The notes under the pieces are model-generated. The model saw nothing but the letters and a program-made list of their open reading frames with translations, was not told the DNA's origin and searched no databases. From positions 16,631,165 to 16,695,164 of the forward strand of contig OU015538.1 in assembly GCA_907165065.1 (NCBI GenBank): 64,000 nt of DNA, in the 5' to 3' direction. The stretch is from Caprimulgus europaeus. Its lineage: Eukaryota > Chordata > Aves > Caprimulgiformes > Caprimulgidae. The position numbers and the translations under genes are program-made. Within the stretch, counting starts at the first letter, position 1, and every line of letters starts with the position of its first letter. Of this stretch, positions 25,530-38,695 are shown in pieces.

Positions 25530-28057
25530 GTAAGACAAGGTATTGCTCCTGGAAGCTAATGATTGTGTTTTACTCCTAAAAAATGAAAGTTTGTTCCCCT
25601 AGGGAAAAATAATTGCTATAACTCTGTTTTGTTTGGTCACAAATAATTTGATTTGAGGATGATCAACCTAAGTATCTCTGGTTTTATTAATGTGACAGGC
25701 TTGTAACTGTTTAGTCTGTGGGATGTAGAATAGGTTGGGAAGCTGGTGAGAAATGTGCTGTCACACCATGCCTGAATTATTATGCAGAAAAAATTTACCA
25801 ACTTCCCTCCTCCAGTTTATCCTATTTGGAAAGATGCATGAAAAATAAATGGCTGTTTCTGGTGAAAGCAAGTGCTACTTCATCTAGAATAAGCGTCCTG
25901 TTATGAAAAGAATTACAGTATTAACCATTCTGCGCTACAGTTTGCAGTCACTGCTTCTTCTCAGTCTTTCTCACTCTGTTTCTTTGCTCTGTTTTCAGTT
26001 TTTGAACTTTCATCATTTGCCTGCTAGCTTATTTTCAGATAATCTGGAAAGTGAAGAATGACCAGCCAGTACTCAAATGCCATTTTGTTATGCTTAATAG
26101 CTGATTAAAAAAGAGCTGGCCCATCTCTAGTGTTCACGCACAAATACTCTCTTGGGTTTTTTGAATTGAGATATAATTGCCTATGCCAAAAGCTGTCAGT
26201 ACAACAGGGTAGAAAGCAGTCAGCTTTTCTTAGTGTTATATAAAGTTGTCATTTTGGAAGAATGAGCAATGATAAAGAACTGTTGCAGTGCTTTTGCCCA
26301 TTTTCACAGAAAACCATGATGTTCGTGTTGTTTGTAGTGTTGATCTCTTTTCTAATAAATTAAGTTTCTCTTGTAAGGAAAGAATTCAAACCAAAGCAAT
26401 AAGAATTTAAGCACAATATATATATATGGAAAATGGGGCTGCATTTGTGTAAAAATTTCTATCAAACATGCACACTCCTGCCTGCAGCATAATAATGTAT
26501 GAAAAGATTGAAGACTTCAATGTAAAACACGAAATTCAGTGTATTGTTTCTGCTGTGGCAAGCACGTTAGTAGGTGCTAATATCTAGCTGTATGTTAAAA
26601 GAAAAATTTAATAGAAAACATTCTTAATTACATATACATACAACATAGCACGCTGACTTCGCTAATCATGTGTGATTTCATGGGCAATCTAGGTGTTATT
26701 AGTATGTGTAGTGTTTGAAATCTTGGCAGAAAATACTTCTGTAGTATCCACTTGAGTGGACAACAGAATTCCTACTGATTTTGAGAACTCGCTACTTCAC
26801 TTTCTCGTTAACATTAAAATTACTTTTAGGACAATTAATTATGAAAATCGACGTTGTATAATCTCGCTCTGGAGCCACTGTTGTTTTCTAGTAAGCAATA
26901 ATTTACTTCCAGCTCTCTGTAACCTACAAGGTAATGCTTCTGAAGTTCTGTATTTCATAACCATAGCTGCAAAGCAGTCTGCAGAGTTCCAGCATCTGTG
27001 GCAACATGTGCTTATGCATTAATTTGCAGAGTCAATGTTCCAGCTTTCTGGTTCACCCCTTTTACTGAGGTGGTAACAGCTTTTCTGAAGCTGTTCAGCA
27101 ACAGAACTGGCTGCTTTCTCAACCAGTGACACATTGTTTTGTATATTATGCTTTAAAAATTTTGCAGGGGCCAATCCGTCCCCATTAAATAGACACAACT
27201 TCCCTAGGCTGCTCATATGCCTCCTATTGCTGTTACTTTTCTGTTGTTATCTGACTGCAGCTATCAACTATATAGACACTATGCTAAGAAAATACCTTCA
27301 GCTGGCACACAAGCAGAAATCCACCTGACTCCAAGCTCAGTAAATCTACCTTATAAATGCCCTTTGCCTTTATAAAATGTTGAGCAAAACTAGAAATGGT
27401 CAAATTCTTCTGGAAAGCAAAAAATGCTAGAGCATAGAGGAGGAAGGGTTTAGAGACAAAATGTTAGATGCATGTGTTTACAGAAACTGAGGTAGTGCTT
27501 AGTAATTTACATAGGAACACAAAGGTTTAGTGTGTTCTTCTAGATGATAAACTCTCAACACGGAAATTATTCACTATATGCATGTAATAGTAAACTACTT
27601 TTGTGAACCAAAGTGCATCCAAAGAGACTGATTTGCTTGCAGCTGTGGGCTGTTTGTACTTCCTGTCTGTGTCAAGTAGCGTAAATATTATTTAAGTGGT
27701 GAGATTTATTTATTTTTTTCCTGGACAAGCAAAATGATGAAGATGGACAACTGCAAATTGGCTATTTCTTTCAATTTTGTAAGAAACCAGGTTATGTTTG
27801 CTCATTTGAAATTTAGATCTGATGTCTGGGCACGTCACAAGGTTAGAAGCATAAGAAAGTGGCTTCTGTGTATAATTAACCCCAATCAAAAAAATCCTGA
27901 GTCACAAATAAGTCAGACATAAGTAATTATCCTTGGCATGAGAGCTTTGACATACACAGTCGTTACTGAGATAAAGTAATTAAAATCTGGAAAATGTAGT
28001 AGCCTTGCTGTGTAGTACCTGAGAGGAGGTAGATGTTGGGATAGCATTAATATATTA
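25530..28057. other. Unique noncoding DNA
   Basis: No gene recognised. A short TA repeat lies near 26417-26426. The stretch 26580-27000 has homeodomain-type cores (e.g. acaattaattatg near 26831) and looks unique, but conservation cannot be judged. The 88-codon plus-strand frame at 26756-27022 has no family signature. Confidence 0.5.
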
Positions 28058-28312
28058 TCATAGAATCATAGAATGGTTTGGGTTAGAAGAGACCTTCAAA
28101 GGTCACCTAGTCCAACCCCCTGCAGTGAGCAGGGACATCTTTACTAGAGCAGGTTGCCCAGAGGCCCATCAGCCTTGAATATCTCCAAGGACGGGACCTC
28201 CACTAGCTCTCTGGGCAACCTGTTCCAATGATCTACCACCCTCATATTGACTAACTTGTTTCCTAATATCCAACCTAAATCTACCCTTTTCTAGTTTAAA
28301 ACCATTACTTCT
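28058..28312 (-). mobile_element. CR1 LINE, 5'-truncated 3' end
   Basis: Chicken Repeat 1 is the main non-LTR retrotransposon of birds; its copies are usually short 3' fragments and inactive. Read on the plus strand, the element begins with the antisense of the octamer-type 3' terminus (tcatagaatcatagaatgg) and continues through the landmarks GTTTGGGTTAGAAGAGACCTTCAAAGGTCACCTAGTCCAACCCC, GAGCAGGGACATCT, CTCTGGGCAACCTGTTCCAATG and CCTAATATCCAACCTAAATCTACCC, ending near AAACCATTACTTCT. The element therefore lies on the minus strand, about 255 bases long, with the 5' part (including all coding sequence) missing. It is much better preserved than the fragment at 11.5 kb, so it is a younger insertion. 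No clear target-site duplication was found, which is usual for CR1. Confidence 0.95.
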
Positions 28313-29925
28313 AAATACTTTTTAGCTTAATACTGTGTGATTTCCTAATGAGAAGATATTGCTGTAACTCTGTACTTTTAATTCCTTAGCACCATTTCTC
28401 AATATTTTTTCTGAGGTAAAGGTATTACTTTATTTGTCCTGGACTTCTGCTGTTTTCATTATCAGTCTGTAGCCCATTTAATCCAAGACAACTTGCTCCA
28501 GCCCCACATCTTCCACTGCAAACTTGAGTTCCCTTGCCAGCTCCTTTGCTGATGCCACAGTCACCTCACAGCAAGCAATATCAGAAGATGAATATGTCAA
28601 TAAACTGTGTGCTCCAATCTTGGTGTTTTCCAGCTTCAGCCATCAGCTTTGTATTTCACACAGCACTGTGCTAAGTTGTCTGTCTTTGTCATGGAAATCT
28701 TATTTGGGCAAATTGCATAATACTGTGATTCCCAGGATGCCCTTGAGATTGAAAAGGGAAAAGAAAAAAAGTTAGCATGCTATTCAGATCTCATAAGCAA
28801 AGGCTTGAAAGTGCTGTAGGCTCTTGTATCATTAGCAATCCAAGAAATACTATATTCTGAGTATTTTGGGGTTGTTTCATCTGTCACATTTCATATTGGT
28901 TTAAAGATCTTGGAGGAGAAAACAGATGACAAACCTATCTTTTAAGCCATGTCTTGTTTGTTGTTTGATTGTTTTTCTTTTTTTGAGTTGGCTTCTACTT
29001 TTGATTAATCTTCTGAGCAACCATACTCTATTTTGCACTGTACACATTTTATTCAAAATACTGAATCTGAGATGTTAATATTCAAAGCCAGAATTGTATT
29101 ATTGTGTTTATAGTATAAATATATAATCAGTATATTTATACCAATATCTGACTTTAAAATTACCCCTATTTTTGTAGTGATAATAAATATAAAATAAAGA
29201 CATTTCTGTGGAGTTCTATAATTAGCAATGATGATTATGTCCTTCTTGATATCAATAGATACTACATAAAGTTATGACGTTCAGTGCTTTATGAAAAAGT
29301 AAGCATGCTTTTTATTTTTTAAGAGTATATAGACTTAACTTTTTAACATTTTTTTTTAGGTTTAGCTAAGATAGGAGAAGGTTTTGAAAACAGGGACGTG
29401 GTAACGTGACTTATACAATATTGATCTCTGAAGATCAAATAATGTTGTCGGTTGCATATTAAAGACAATTTTTGAAGCTTTGGAGGGGAAAAATATTTCC
29501 ATTTGTGACTTATGTCCAGGCTAATGCTTTTATTTCCTACAATAATAATAGAGTATCACTGTGTACAGACACAGGCTGAAGCCAGCAGTGACTCAATAAT
29601 GTGGTATCTTACTCTCCCTGTTATAGTCATTACCTAGAACTTTATTTCCTTTTTATTTGGTGTTTTGTTTCTAGCTGAGTAGTAGCTTCCTGCGTTTGTT
29701 GAAGACAAGTCAAACCTTGTACCACTGGGCCCTTGGCCATCTTTGTTGCTAGGTTTTTCAGAAGTACAGCTGGGTGCATGGTCTCCATCTCACACATGAA
29801 TATTCTAGGGCTAAAATCTGTGAACTTCTTGCCTTTTAGCCTGTGAGAATATTTGCCACATCTCCTAAAATAGCAGACATGCTTGATAGTAAACTGAAGT
29901 CACCCACCTGCCTTGTTGCTCTTAC
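28313..29925. other. Unique noncoding DNA
   Basis: AT-rich sequence without recognised genes or elements. The 83-codon plus-strand frame at 28524-28775 has no recognisable family and no splice context. Confidence 0.5.
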
Positions 29926-29986
29926 CTGAATGAAATGTTTCTCAGAAGCTTCTTTATCTACAAATAAATATTTGGTAGTGCTCTTC
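29926..29986 (-). other. Weak candidate internal exon on the minus strand
   Basis: On the minus strand an acceptor (gctgttttcatttgaatacag) and a donor (TTCAG|gtaagagc) enclose 61 bases. One frame is open throughout (one base, then 20 codons, reading KSTTKYLFVDKEASEKHF...), and it ends on a codon boundary. The other two frames contain stops. A 20-codon open frame is not rare by chance in such DNA, and I do not recognise the peptide. It could be a cryptic exon or pure coincidence. Confidence 0.15.
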
Positions 29987-32900
29987 CTGTATTCAAATGA
30001 AAACAGCAAGAGAGACATAAAAAGAAGGGGAAACTATTTGTCTTACCCTTAAGGCAGCAGTCTAAAACTGCATGTCATTTGTGGGGAGGGCTAGGAGGCA
30101 GATCTCTGGAAACCAAGGGGTGATTGGTCTTCTACAATATGAAAACATTTCAGAAACAGAATTACATATCTAACAAGGAAAGACATTAGGTCAGTTGATT
30201 TAAAACTAAGTATTGTGTTTCAGTTTGAGAGCACTTCATAGTTTCTATGTAACTTACATAATGGAAGAGATAATAAAATAACTTAAAGCGTATTTGAACT
30301 TGTGCCATAACAACTACAGCTTAAAATCACTGCAAAAAGACTGTTTTCAGCGTTTGTGAAAATCTCGTACTCTGTGCAGTGTATCTGATGGAAATAAGGG
30401 CTGAAACTCCCTTTAATGTTTAGTATGTTCTTCTCTGCTGAAAGGAGAATTACATGGCAATTGTGTAAAACTCTAGAGTTCAAAGAACATCTTAGATGGA
30501 TTCAAGTAGTGTACACTCAACTCTTCAAAATGTTGTGACTCAAGGGGTTTTCTTGTGGTTAGACTGCTATGCCCTCAAGAGGCATTTCTGCAAATCTGGC
30601 TGTAGCACAGCAATATTCACAAGGCAATGGAAATTTAAAATCTAATTCTTTAAATTTCTCACTTCTAATGTTTTCCCCTCATCCATTTAATTCTTTTCTC
30701 TGTAGTGAGTTGGAAAAACTTATAAGTTAACATGTTTTTACTTGTAACTCTGTCTTTTTGGCTTGCATCAAAATCATTTGCTTAATAATGCCACAACATA
30801 GAGTACTTGTACAAATTACCCTGAGAGATATGTGGTGAAATTGTTATGAGACTCTTTTGCATTATTTACATCATGACGTTCTGTCAGTGTACTAATACTC
30901 AAGACTGATTATATTTCTGGATTTAACAAATATGCAAATCAGGTGCACATTTCCCTTGGAATGCAAATGTCTCTAATGAGGAAAGACAACAAACTTCAAA
31001 ACAAACAAACAAAAGAATAGAATGTGGTAAAGAGCTCATGTGAAAGTGGGGAAAGAAATGTTGCTTAAGTAAGTGGACTAGAGATACCAGGCTATAATCC
31101 TTGTCCTGGGATTGTTTAATCACCTCATCTTGAAGCTCTGACAGATGAATTGTTTCTTAGCAGGGAGAGAGCTGGGGAAGAATGGCAGCCAGACAGTTTT
31201 CCCATAAGAAGGCATGAAAACTTCTAGTTTTCCTCTATGAGGCAAGCTGTAGAGCTTGCGAGGATTGAGTTCCTTCGGATGAATTTTTAAAATCTGGTAG
31301 AATACCACTCCAAAGGGCCCCAGCTCTCTGAAATACTTTTTTAATATTGTAATAATTAAAGTAGTTGTTTGATTTCAGTGTATAAGCACAGAGTGGGAAT
31401 AGCATCATGGTGAATTGAGTTTAAGTATTATAGGAGGATTTGAATGTCCTTCAGAGAAGTATTCCACTTGGATTTCATGTCAAAACATTCCCCTGATTTA
31501 GTAAGAATAAATGATATCTTTGAATCATAGTGCTCTAGATTGAGTATATGTATAGTGGGAATGTTCTTTATTGTCCTGTGATTGTGCTCTGCTTTTTATT
31601 ATGCATTGCTCACTGAAAACTTTATCTTCCATTAAAAGCTGAATTCCATTCAGAAGAGCAATTAAACAAAATTTGCTCACTAAAATGAGACATCATTTAT
31701 TTCAAGCTGGCTTCTATTTTGAATTTTGATGGCTTCCTGCTAAATATGCAAGCTTTCTTTTCTGTGAAATTAGTTCAGTATCTAAAAATCTGAATGACTT
31801 GGTATTTCGTTTTTCATCATGTAACTTCAGCCCCCAAAGTACTGATAAGCATTATATTTCTGAATTAGCTGCCACCTTTAAAAAGATCATTACGGTCAAA
31901 TTAGTCTGAGTTCTCAAAAATCTATGAATTCTGAAAAATGTTTGCCTAATAAATGGGGTAAAATATTTTAATGAGCATTCCTCAGTAATCCTTTAACTGC
32001 ATATTGTATGTAAATATTGCCTTTCCTGTCTATTTTCAGTCTTTTAACTATAAAATGTGCTTTGTATCTGTAATAGTGAGAATGTCAGTTTGATTCTGTA
32101 CTGTGACGGCACCACAATCATGAAGCCTCTGTCTCATTTGTCTCTGTCATTATATAACTGGTCTTGCTTTAACATGTTCTCATTTGTTTGTACTGGTAAA
32201 GTTGATGGGTAAGGATCATTAGTAGAAGCGCAAAAACTTGAATTTTCCCGTGTGCTACTTAATCTGTCATGCAGATACAGATATTGGAGTGCTGGAGAAC
32301 AAGTTCTCTAAGCAAAAGTATTTCCTGATAAAATCTGTCTACAAAGTTATGCCACATCTCCAGATCCAAATGTCTACAAAAAAATCTGAAAATGATGTAT
32401 CAGTAATAAGGGCATATAATGATTCTTTGAAGATTAGAACACGTGGAGGGCTGCTTTGGTAACTTCCCTTCTGTTAACTTCCATCGTAAAGGAGAAAAGT
32501 TTGCAACAAAACAAGCTGGCATGAAATTTATTTCTCCTTTCTTTCCCAGTATTTCACTTCCAACAGCTCTCTACTTTCCTTTACCTACGAGTTAACACCA
32601 CGTAGGAGGTGTTAGCTTTGTACTGCTTGAACTCTGAAACCTTGTCCCTAGGGGAGTGAGGAAGCCACAATTACTATGAATGGCTGGTGCTGATGGTGAA
32701 AGAAAACTTGATATTCACAAAACTCTCGGCAGAACCTGGACTAGGGCTTTATTAAATTGATACCTCTAATACCTCTGATTGATACCTTGGCTAGGTCTCC
32801 AATGGAGCAAGAGTTCAGTGACTTTCTTAGAAATATTGTTCACTAGATATGCATTAAATTGCCTTTTAAGTAGTGTACAATTGCTGTCAGTTACAGTGCT

Positions 32901-33643
32901 ACCCAGAAATCTGAACTGTCAGGTACCCTTCAGTCTTGTTGGTTTGGATGAATGTTTTAAGTACTACCAGACATTGTAGGCATAGTGTATAAAAGCAATC
33001 TTCTAATGTAGTCGTAACTCAGGGTATTATTGAAAAGACTCAGAGTCTCAAAATTAATATTTAAACTTTACTCTAACTTTGTACAAATGAAAGAAAAAAG
33101 AATGCGTGACAAAATAGCAGATAAATGCATTAGTAGTTTATGGTAGTAAACTGGTCTAGGGAGGAGAGGGCTTATTACTGGCTTTCCATGGGATTTGCAA
33201 CTTTTTAAAAGAGCACTTTCATGTCAGGACTGTTATAATTTTTATATTAAAAACATCCTTCACCTTTCATGTTCTTTTCTTGTAGTCAAACTGCTCATTG
33301 CGAATATAAAATAAAGCTAAGCAAAGTGGAAGATGTGGAACCAGTGCATTCATTAAAGGAAAAAGGAAAGAAAACTTTAGTGAATAGCCTGTTTTTTCTC
33401 CTGTTTGAAAAATTCTTCTTGACAATATATTTCTGTTAATTAGAATTTAAAATTTTAAGTTTTCTTGAGACTTTTTTATCAGACAGCTCTTGTCCTTTGT
33501 GCCCTTCAAATATGAAGACACACTGTGATGTACCACATCGTAAAATTGTCAGAAGAAGACGTGGATTTTAAAACTACTGGAGTAAAAAGAAGAGATGAGC
33601 AACTTTTTTGTTCCTGTTTTGTTTGTGATTATTTCAGTGTATG
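29987..33643. other. Unique noncoding DNA
   Basis: No gene or repeat family recognised. A short (AAAC)n run lies near 31000-31013. Small open frames on both strands lack support. Confidence 0.5.
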
Positions 33644-33658
33644 TTTTTTTTTTTTTTT
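33644..33658. repeat. Poly(T) run, 15 bases
   Basis: Uninterrupted T run in T-rich DNA; no retrocopy body visible on the complementary strand. Confidence 0.85.
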
Positions 33659-36235
33659 CTATATAGCATAATCTATTTTCTTTTATTTTAAAATAATTTT
33701 GTCTTATTGATAACTTAATGACTTTTTTTGACGCTCTATAGGCAAGTATAGTTCCTAAGTGTCTGCTCTGTTCTCCTCCTCAAGGATGATGGGAATGAGG
33801 TTTTTTCCTTCCTGAGTTTATGTTGCTCTCTTTTATTTAAAACTAAGCATTACCACATTGATTTTACTGGTTTTTCAGATTTTAAAAGTTTTCTGAAAGA
33901 GTGGAGAGAAGACTACATAAGAACAAGAAGTTATTTTTATTTTCTTATGAAATATTTATGATTTCTTTTTCTAGATACTGTCTGCCAAGATTTGAACAGG
34001 TATTTAGCAGTGGTAAATGTAAATTCTTTGTGCATTTCATTTATGCAGATTTTTTTAAATATATTACAATATAAAAGTTACTGAATACAAATGCACATGA
34101 AGTTGCAGCATGACCATTACCTGGAAAGTTAATGGACCATAATTAGTATCAGAGAGCTGAGAGATTGAACTAAGTATTTTATTTTAATTTGATGGTTATT
34201 AGCTTGCTTTCATAATTGTTTGAATTTTTGTAATGTTCTCTTTGTTTCTGTTTCTTTCTCCCTTTACTGAGAATGGATTCTGTTCCGTCTCAGTCTTTCC
34301 TGTCATCATGAACTATAAATATATCATTTTCCTCATAGTTTTGAAACTTAAAGGAATTCTGAAAATCCTTCATTCTCAGAGATCAGAAGCTATTGTAAAC
34401 CTGGGTAAGTCAGCTCTGCTAGAGCTATATCTACCTACCAAATCTCTTGCTTGTCTAAAGTGTCTGTGAGTCACTGAGTTAAGTAATGTTACAAATTTGA
34501 TCATTATTCTTATTTTTCATCTAGGCATTACCTCTGGGTTTTTTTACCCTTGATTCATTCTCATTTGACCAATTACACTTAAAAAGTAGTGGATGTTTTC
34601 TGATCCCGCTGATCCTAAGTGATTTCAAATTCACTTTTTTTTGTTCCTTCACGTTTAAATAGAAGCAAGCAGGGAGACAGTCCTGCTTAAGCAAGGCTAG
34701 AGATGAATATGTTTCCTTCTGAGCTGAGTTAACTTGTGATCTTTAATTTCAGCTGGAGCTTTGACCATGATAATTGTAAAAAACAAGCACACCCCTCTCC
34801 CTTAATTGAAGAGTGATGCAAAGTTACATAAAAAAAGCAAAACAACACTATTTTGCAGTAAGCAAATGAAAGAGGAGAAGCCGCCACAGGTAGAACTTCT
34901 TCCTTTGTGCTTTGTCTTGTTTGTCTTGGTCTTACCTCTGAAGAGTAAGCATTTTTTTAAATATTTTGAAGCTTGTCCTGTTGTAATGACTACATTCTCC
35001 TGCATTCACATTGCCCCAGTCTGTCTTGGGCTTCATCTAAGTCTGTCTTTGTTTCTGCATGTTAGGGGCCCTGCATGTATGTCTCAAGTTAGCTGTTTGT
35101 AATTGGTATTAAAACCAGCAGGACAGATAAAATACAGAAAATGCAGAAGGAATTAAGGGGAAGCTTACATGAAATGGACTCCCTACACAATAAAGCATTT
35201 TCCCTGATCCTGGTGAATGCAAAACTTTATTTAATTAAAATTTTCTTTTTATTTTTGCCTTATATAGCAGTTTTCAGCAGTATGTACCAAAATTATGCAG
35301 AACCCCAGTTGACATAATGATGATTTTCCAAGCCACGTACAAAAAGCCTAACTCATTTTTGAGTGCAGTCTGCATAAAATCAGTTGTATGGATTTCAGGG
35401 TAGTTCTCTATTCATTGCACTGTATTTCACAAGTTTTATGTGAACCTGAAATGTAGTTCTTCTTTGAAAAAATGCAGCTCTAGGTTGGTATGTTTGTTAA
35501 GCCTGAAAACTGAATTGTAAATCTTCCCAATGTTGAGATGTTCCCAATTTGAATACCCCTTTTTTATTTTAAATGGTCTCTTGGGTTTCTTTCTGTGAAA
35601 TGTTTTAAATGTTTTCACGTTTTAAATTTAGATGAGGAACTCATCCAAATGGTCTTTTTTCCAATATGGCCTTTTATTGCTGGATTATATCTAATACAAA
35701 TTCATACGTGGATTTAGCCAGGAGATGCAGTACTGGATTGTACTGCTGGATTTGACTGCCAGTATTGTTCCTGGTAATGATCGCAGTACAGAGAAAAAGC
35801 ACTGTCCACAGCTTGAGCTTGATTGTATGCTCTGTCATAGAGAAAGTCAAGGGAAATACAAGCTTTCATTTGTGAAGCAAACAAAAAAACCCCACCAACC
35901 CCTGTATGTTTATTTCAGCTCTTCCAGTAAGAGCAAAATAATCTCAGAAAATCGAAGAGGAATCAGATGAGGCTTCCTACTGCTCACCCACTTTGTGCCT
36001 ATCAGTCAATTTGTGTAAGGAACAAAAATACTGTATAAAGAGTGTGTTCTCTGAAAAATACTTATGACATGCTTATTCCAGCTTATTTCCTTGCTTTATT
36101 TTATTTCATTTTGTCATTGAAAAAATAGGCTGACATATTCCTCTGTGGCTTATGTCTTTAGGAATATTTAGGGTAGTCCCACTGATTAAGACTTTCATAT
36201 TCAGGCAGAATGTAATCAGCATGAAATTGCAAAAA
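33659..36235. other. Unique noncoding DNA
   Basis: AT-rich, no gene recognised. A short A/C-rich run occurs at 35880-35901. The 98-codon plus-strand frame at 34806-35102 and its minus-strand counterpart over nearly the same bases have no family signature and are judged random. Confidence 0.5.
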
Positions 36236-36279
36236 GAAAGCCATCTACTTTAGCAATGAAAGCCAGCTACTTTAGCAAT
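36236..36279. repeat. Tandem duplication, 2 x 22 bases
   Basis: The unit GAAAGCCATCTACTTTAGCAAT is followed immediately by the same 22 bases with one difference (T to G). The single mismatch indicates a fairly recent local duplication by slippage. No function is indicated. Confidence 0.9.
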
Positions 36280-37912
36280 GAAAATGCAGAATAAACAACT
36301 CAAAATACATGTCTTCTATCTATCTTAAGTGCATGATGGGTTAATCATTCATAGAGTAATAATTATCTTACAAGCATGACTTATAGGTCAAAAGAAATGA
36401 AAAATAAATTCTATACTGTTATTTTTCTTTCTTATTGGAAGACATTCCATGGTGTCAGTGCATGCAGGGAATGTTGGCCAAGTGTTTAAAGAGATTAAGC
36501 TACTGTTTGGGGGAGGATTTTGAGAGAAAACTAGAAAAGCTATTATACAGTGTGCTACTTCCTGTTTTAGAAGGTTATAAATACTTATAGAATAGGAAAC
36601 AAGACCGAGTAAACAAATACTTTCATGCCTTCTGAACTACTAGGGTGTTTGCCTAAATAAAAGAGACATAAGCCTTTAATTTTTAATACAAGTAAACTTT
36701 CTTTCAAGTACCACTTTTTGTGATACAGCAGCTACAGATCATCCAAAAATATGTCCAAAGGAAGCTTTTCAGAAGTTATAGTTTATTCCCCACCCACAAG
36801 AAAGGATCAGCTAATCCATTTATGATTAGTATTTGTTCTGTTTTCTAAGTATCTTGGTTTAGTACTTCAGTAGTTTTAATACTTCTTTTTACAGTTGGGT
36901 TTTTCCTGACTTCCAAGACATTACATAAATAGGGTTTTGGTTTCGCATCATTAGTACTTGTTTTTCCTCTTCAGTTTCTAATGAGCTGGTTTGGACATAA
37001 AAGGAAAATTCATGGGAACCTCAGGGAACTTTACATTGGAAGTTGAGTATCTACTAAGTGTCTGACTTTAGACTTTATCTTAAAGGGTACTTAAGGAGAA
37101 GTGATAGAAACATCTAATATTTTTATACTTAAGTCTTTTGCAAACAACAAATGAACACTTGTAGCTACACGTAGCATCTGTTTTAGAAAATAACCAGTCA
37201 CTGAAACAGAAGTTTGAAATGAGTCATCTTTGATCTTAGAAGGAAATAGGAATTGTGGACCAGGCTGTTACTCTTTAGTGTCTCAATTCCTTTTCCCTTC
37301 AGGTCAAATCTAGTTAGAAATAAGGGTACTTCGTGGATCTTAACAATGACTGAGAAGTTTTTTTAAGGAAATAATCTCTCTCTACCCACCACATGCGATC
37401 TGTATGAGGAGGTATGTGATGGGCGAAACAGCAAGTCTAACAAAGCAACAGAAGCAAAGTAGAAATGAGCAGAAGGTAAGGGTAGTTCTGTGGGGATGAG
37501 ACTTGTTAATGTTGGGTTTCAAAGCCAATGTAATGTTGTGCTTTATACTGCAGAGATAGATTGCTAAAGTGGTAGCACTTTGACAGTATAATCTGTATTT
37601 TCTTTTTGACAGACATAATTCCTATTGTTCAATTTGGATTTGTTCAAAAAGTCTTATTGCCTGTTGACTTCAGGAACAAGTGACCTGGAAAACAGGTTGC
37701 CTTTCTGGTACCAGAGAGTAATCCTGGAATTTAAGTCAATTTAATTAAGAATTCCAGTTTATGGATTCTTGATAATAAAGGAGATCTGATCGAGGTGTTC
37801 ATTCTCAGCATTTCCAAACTGTTTAAGCCACTATCTGGATCCCAATAATTGACATGAAATGGAAATGGAGCTATGAAAGTGTCTGACAAATATCAGTAAT
37901 ACTAATGTGAAG
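36280..37912. other. Unique noncoding DNA
   Basis: No recognisable gene or element. A donor-like CAGAAG|GTAAGG on the plus strand near 37471-37480 has no matching acceptor close upstream. Confidence 0.5.
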
Positions 37913-37950
37913 AAAAAAAAAAACAACAAACCAAACCAAAAAACCAAACC
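37913..37950. repeat. A/C-rich tract after a poly(A) run
   Basis: An A run followed by CAACAAACCAAACCAAAAAACCAAACC. It is the A/C-strand version of the dispersed T/G-rich tracts. No element body is recognisable upstream. Confidence 0.8.
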
Positions 37951-38642
37951 TCACAGAGCAATTCTACTTAAAGGCTACTTTAAATACTTGTCTCTAAAAG
38001 TAAAGTGTCTGCTAATCGTGGCATTAAAACTGGGCATTTTCTGGTTTATGGTTTTTATATTATTGGTAGCAATTGTATTATAATGAGTTCTCTCCATTAG
38101 TACTATGGGGGAGTTAAATCGACTGGAGTGTGCACTGGTAACAGCCATGAAGTCCCAGGTCACCGCCAGTTTGTTACAGTATTAAGAAATGTCATGGTGG
38201 GTGCATTTTTATGTCATAAGGAGTTGCAGAGTTAAGTAGGATAACATTACTGTGTCAGGATAGTGGGGAAATAAATGCATAACAGCTGTTATTAGACACT
38301 GTAAGTACAAAATAAATCTGTTCCCAAGAACACCATTGTGAATGAAAAAGAAGAGAGAGAATAATCCCTTGCTAGTAGCTTTTAGCATAGTGGGATAAGC
38401 TTCTTTCTGACTTCTTTCTGATGTTTTCAGGATTTCTCCAGATAGACTAGGGATTATGATACAGAGATGTTACCTTGGCAGAAGATTCAGGTGTCCAATC
38501 TTTATTAAGTTTGGTTTTACTCAAGATTCAGTAAACTGCAGGAAAATTAGTACCTGTGGCAGGTTTGCATATTTGGTTTTGATAAAAACGTTGGTTTTGC
38601 TGGATCTTCTGGAACCTTCAGGAAACTGGAGGGGAGGAAGGG

Positions 38643-38695
38643 AAAAAAAAAAAAAAACAAACAACCAAACAAAAACAAAACCCAAACCAAAACAA
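38643..38695. repeat. A/C-rich tract after a 15-base poly(A) run
   Basis: Fifteen A followed by CAAACAACCAAACAAAAACAAAACCCAAACC. It has the same composition and order (A run first, then CAAA/CCAAA units) as the tract 700 bases upstream. The shared layout suggests decay or expansion of poly(A) tails, but no insert body or target duplication can be defined. Confidence 0.85.
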
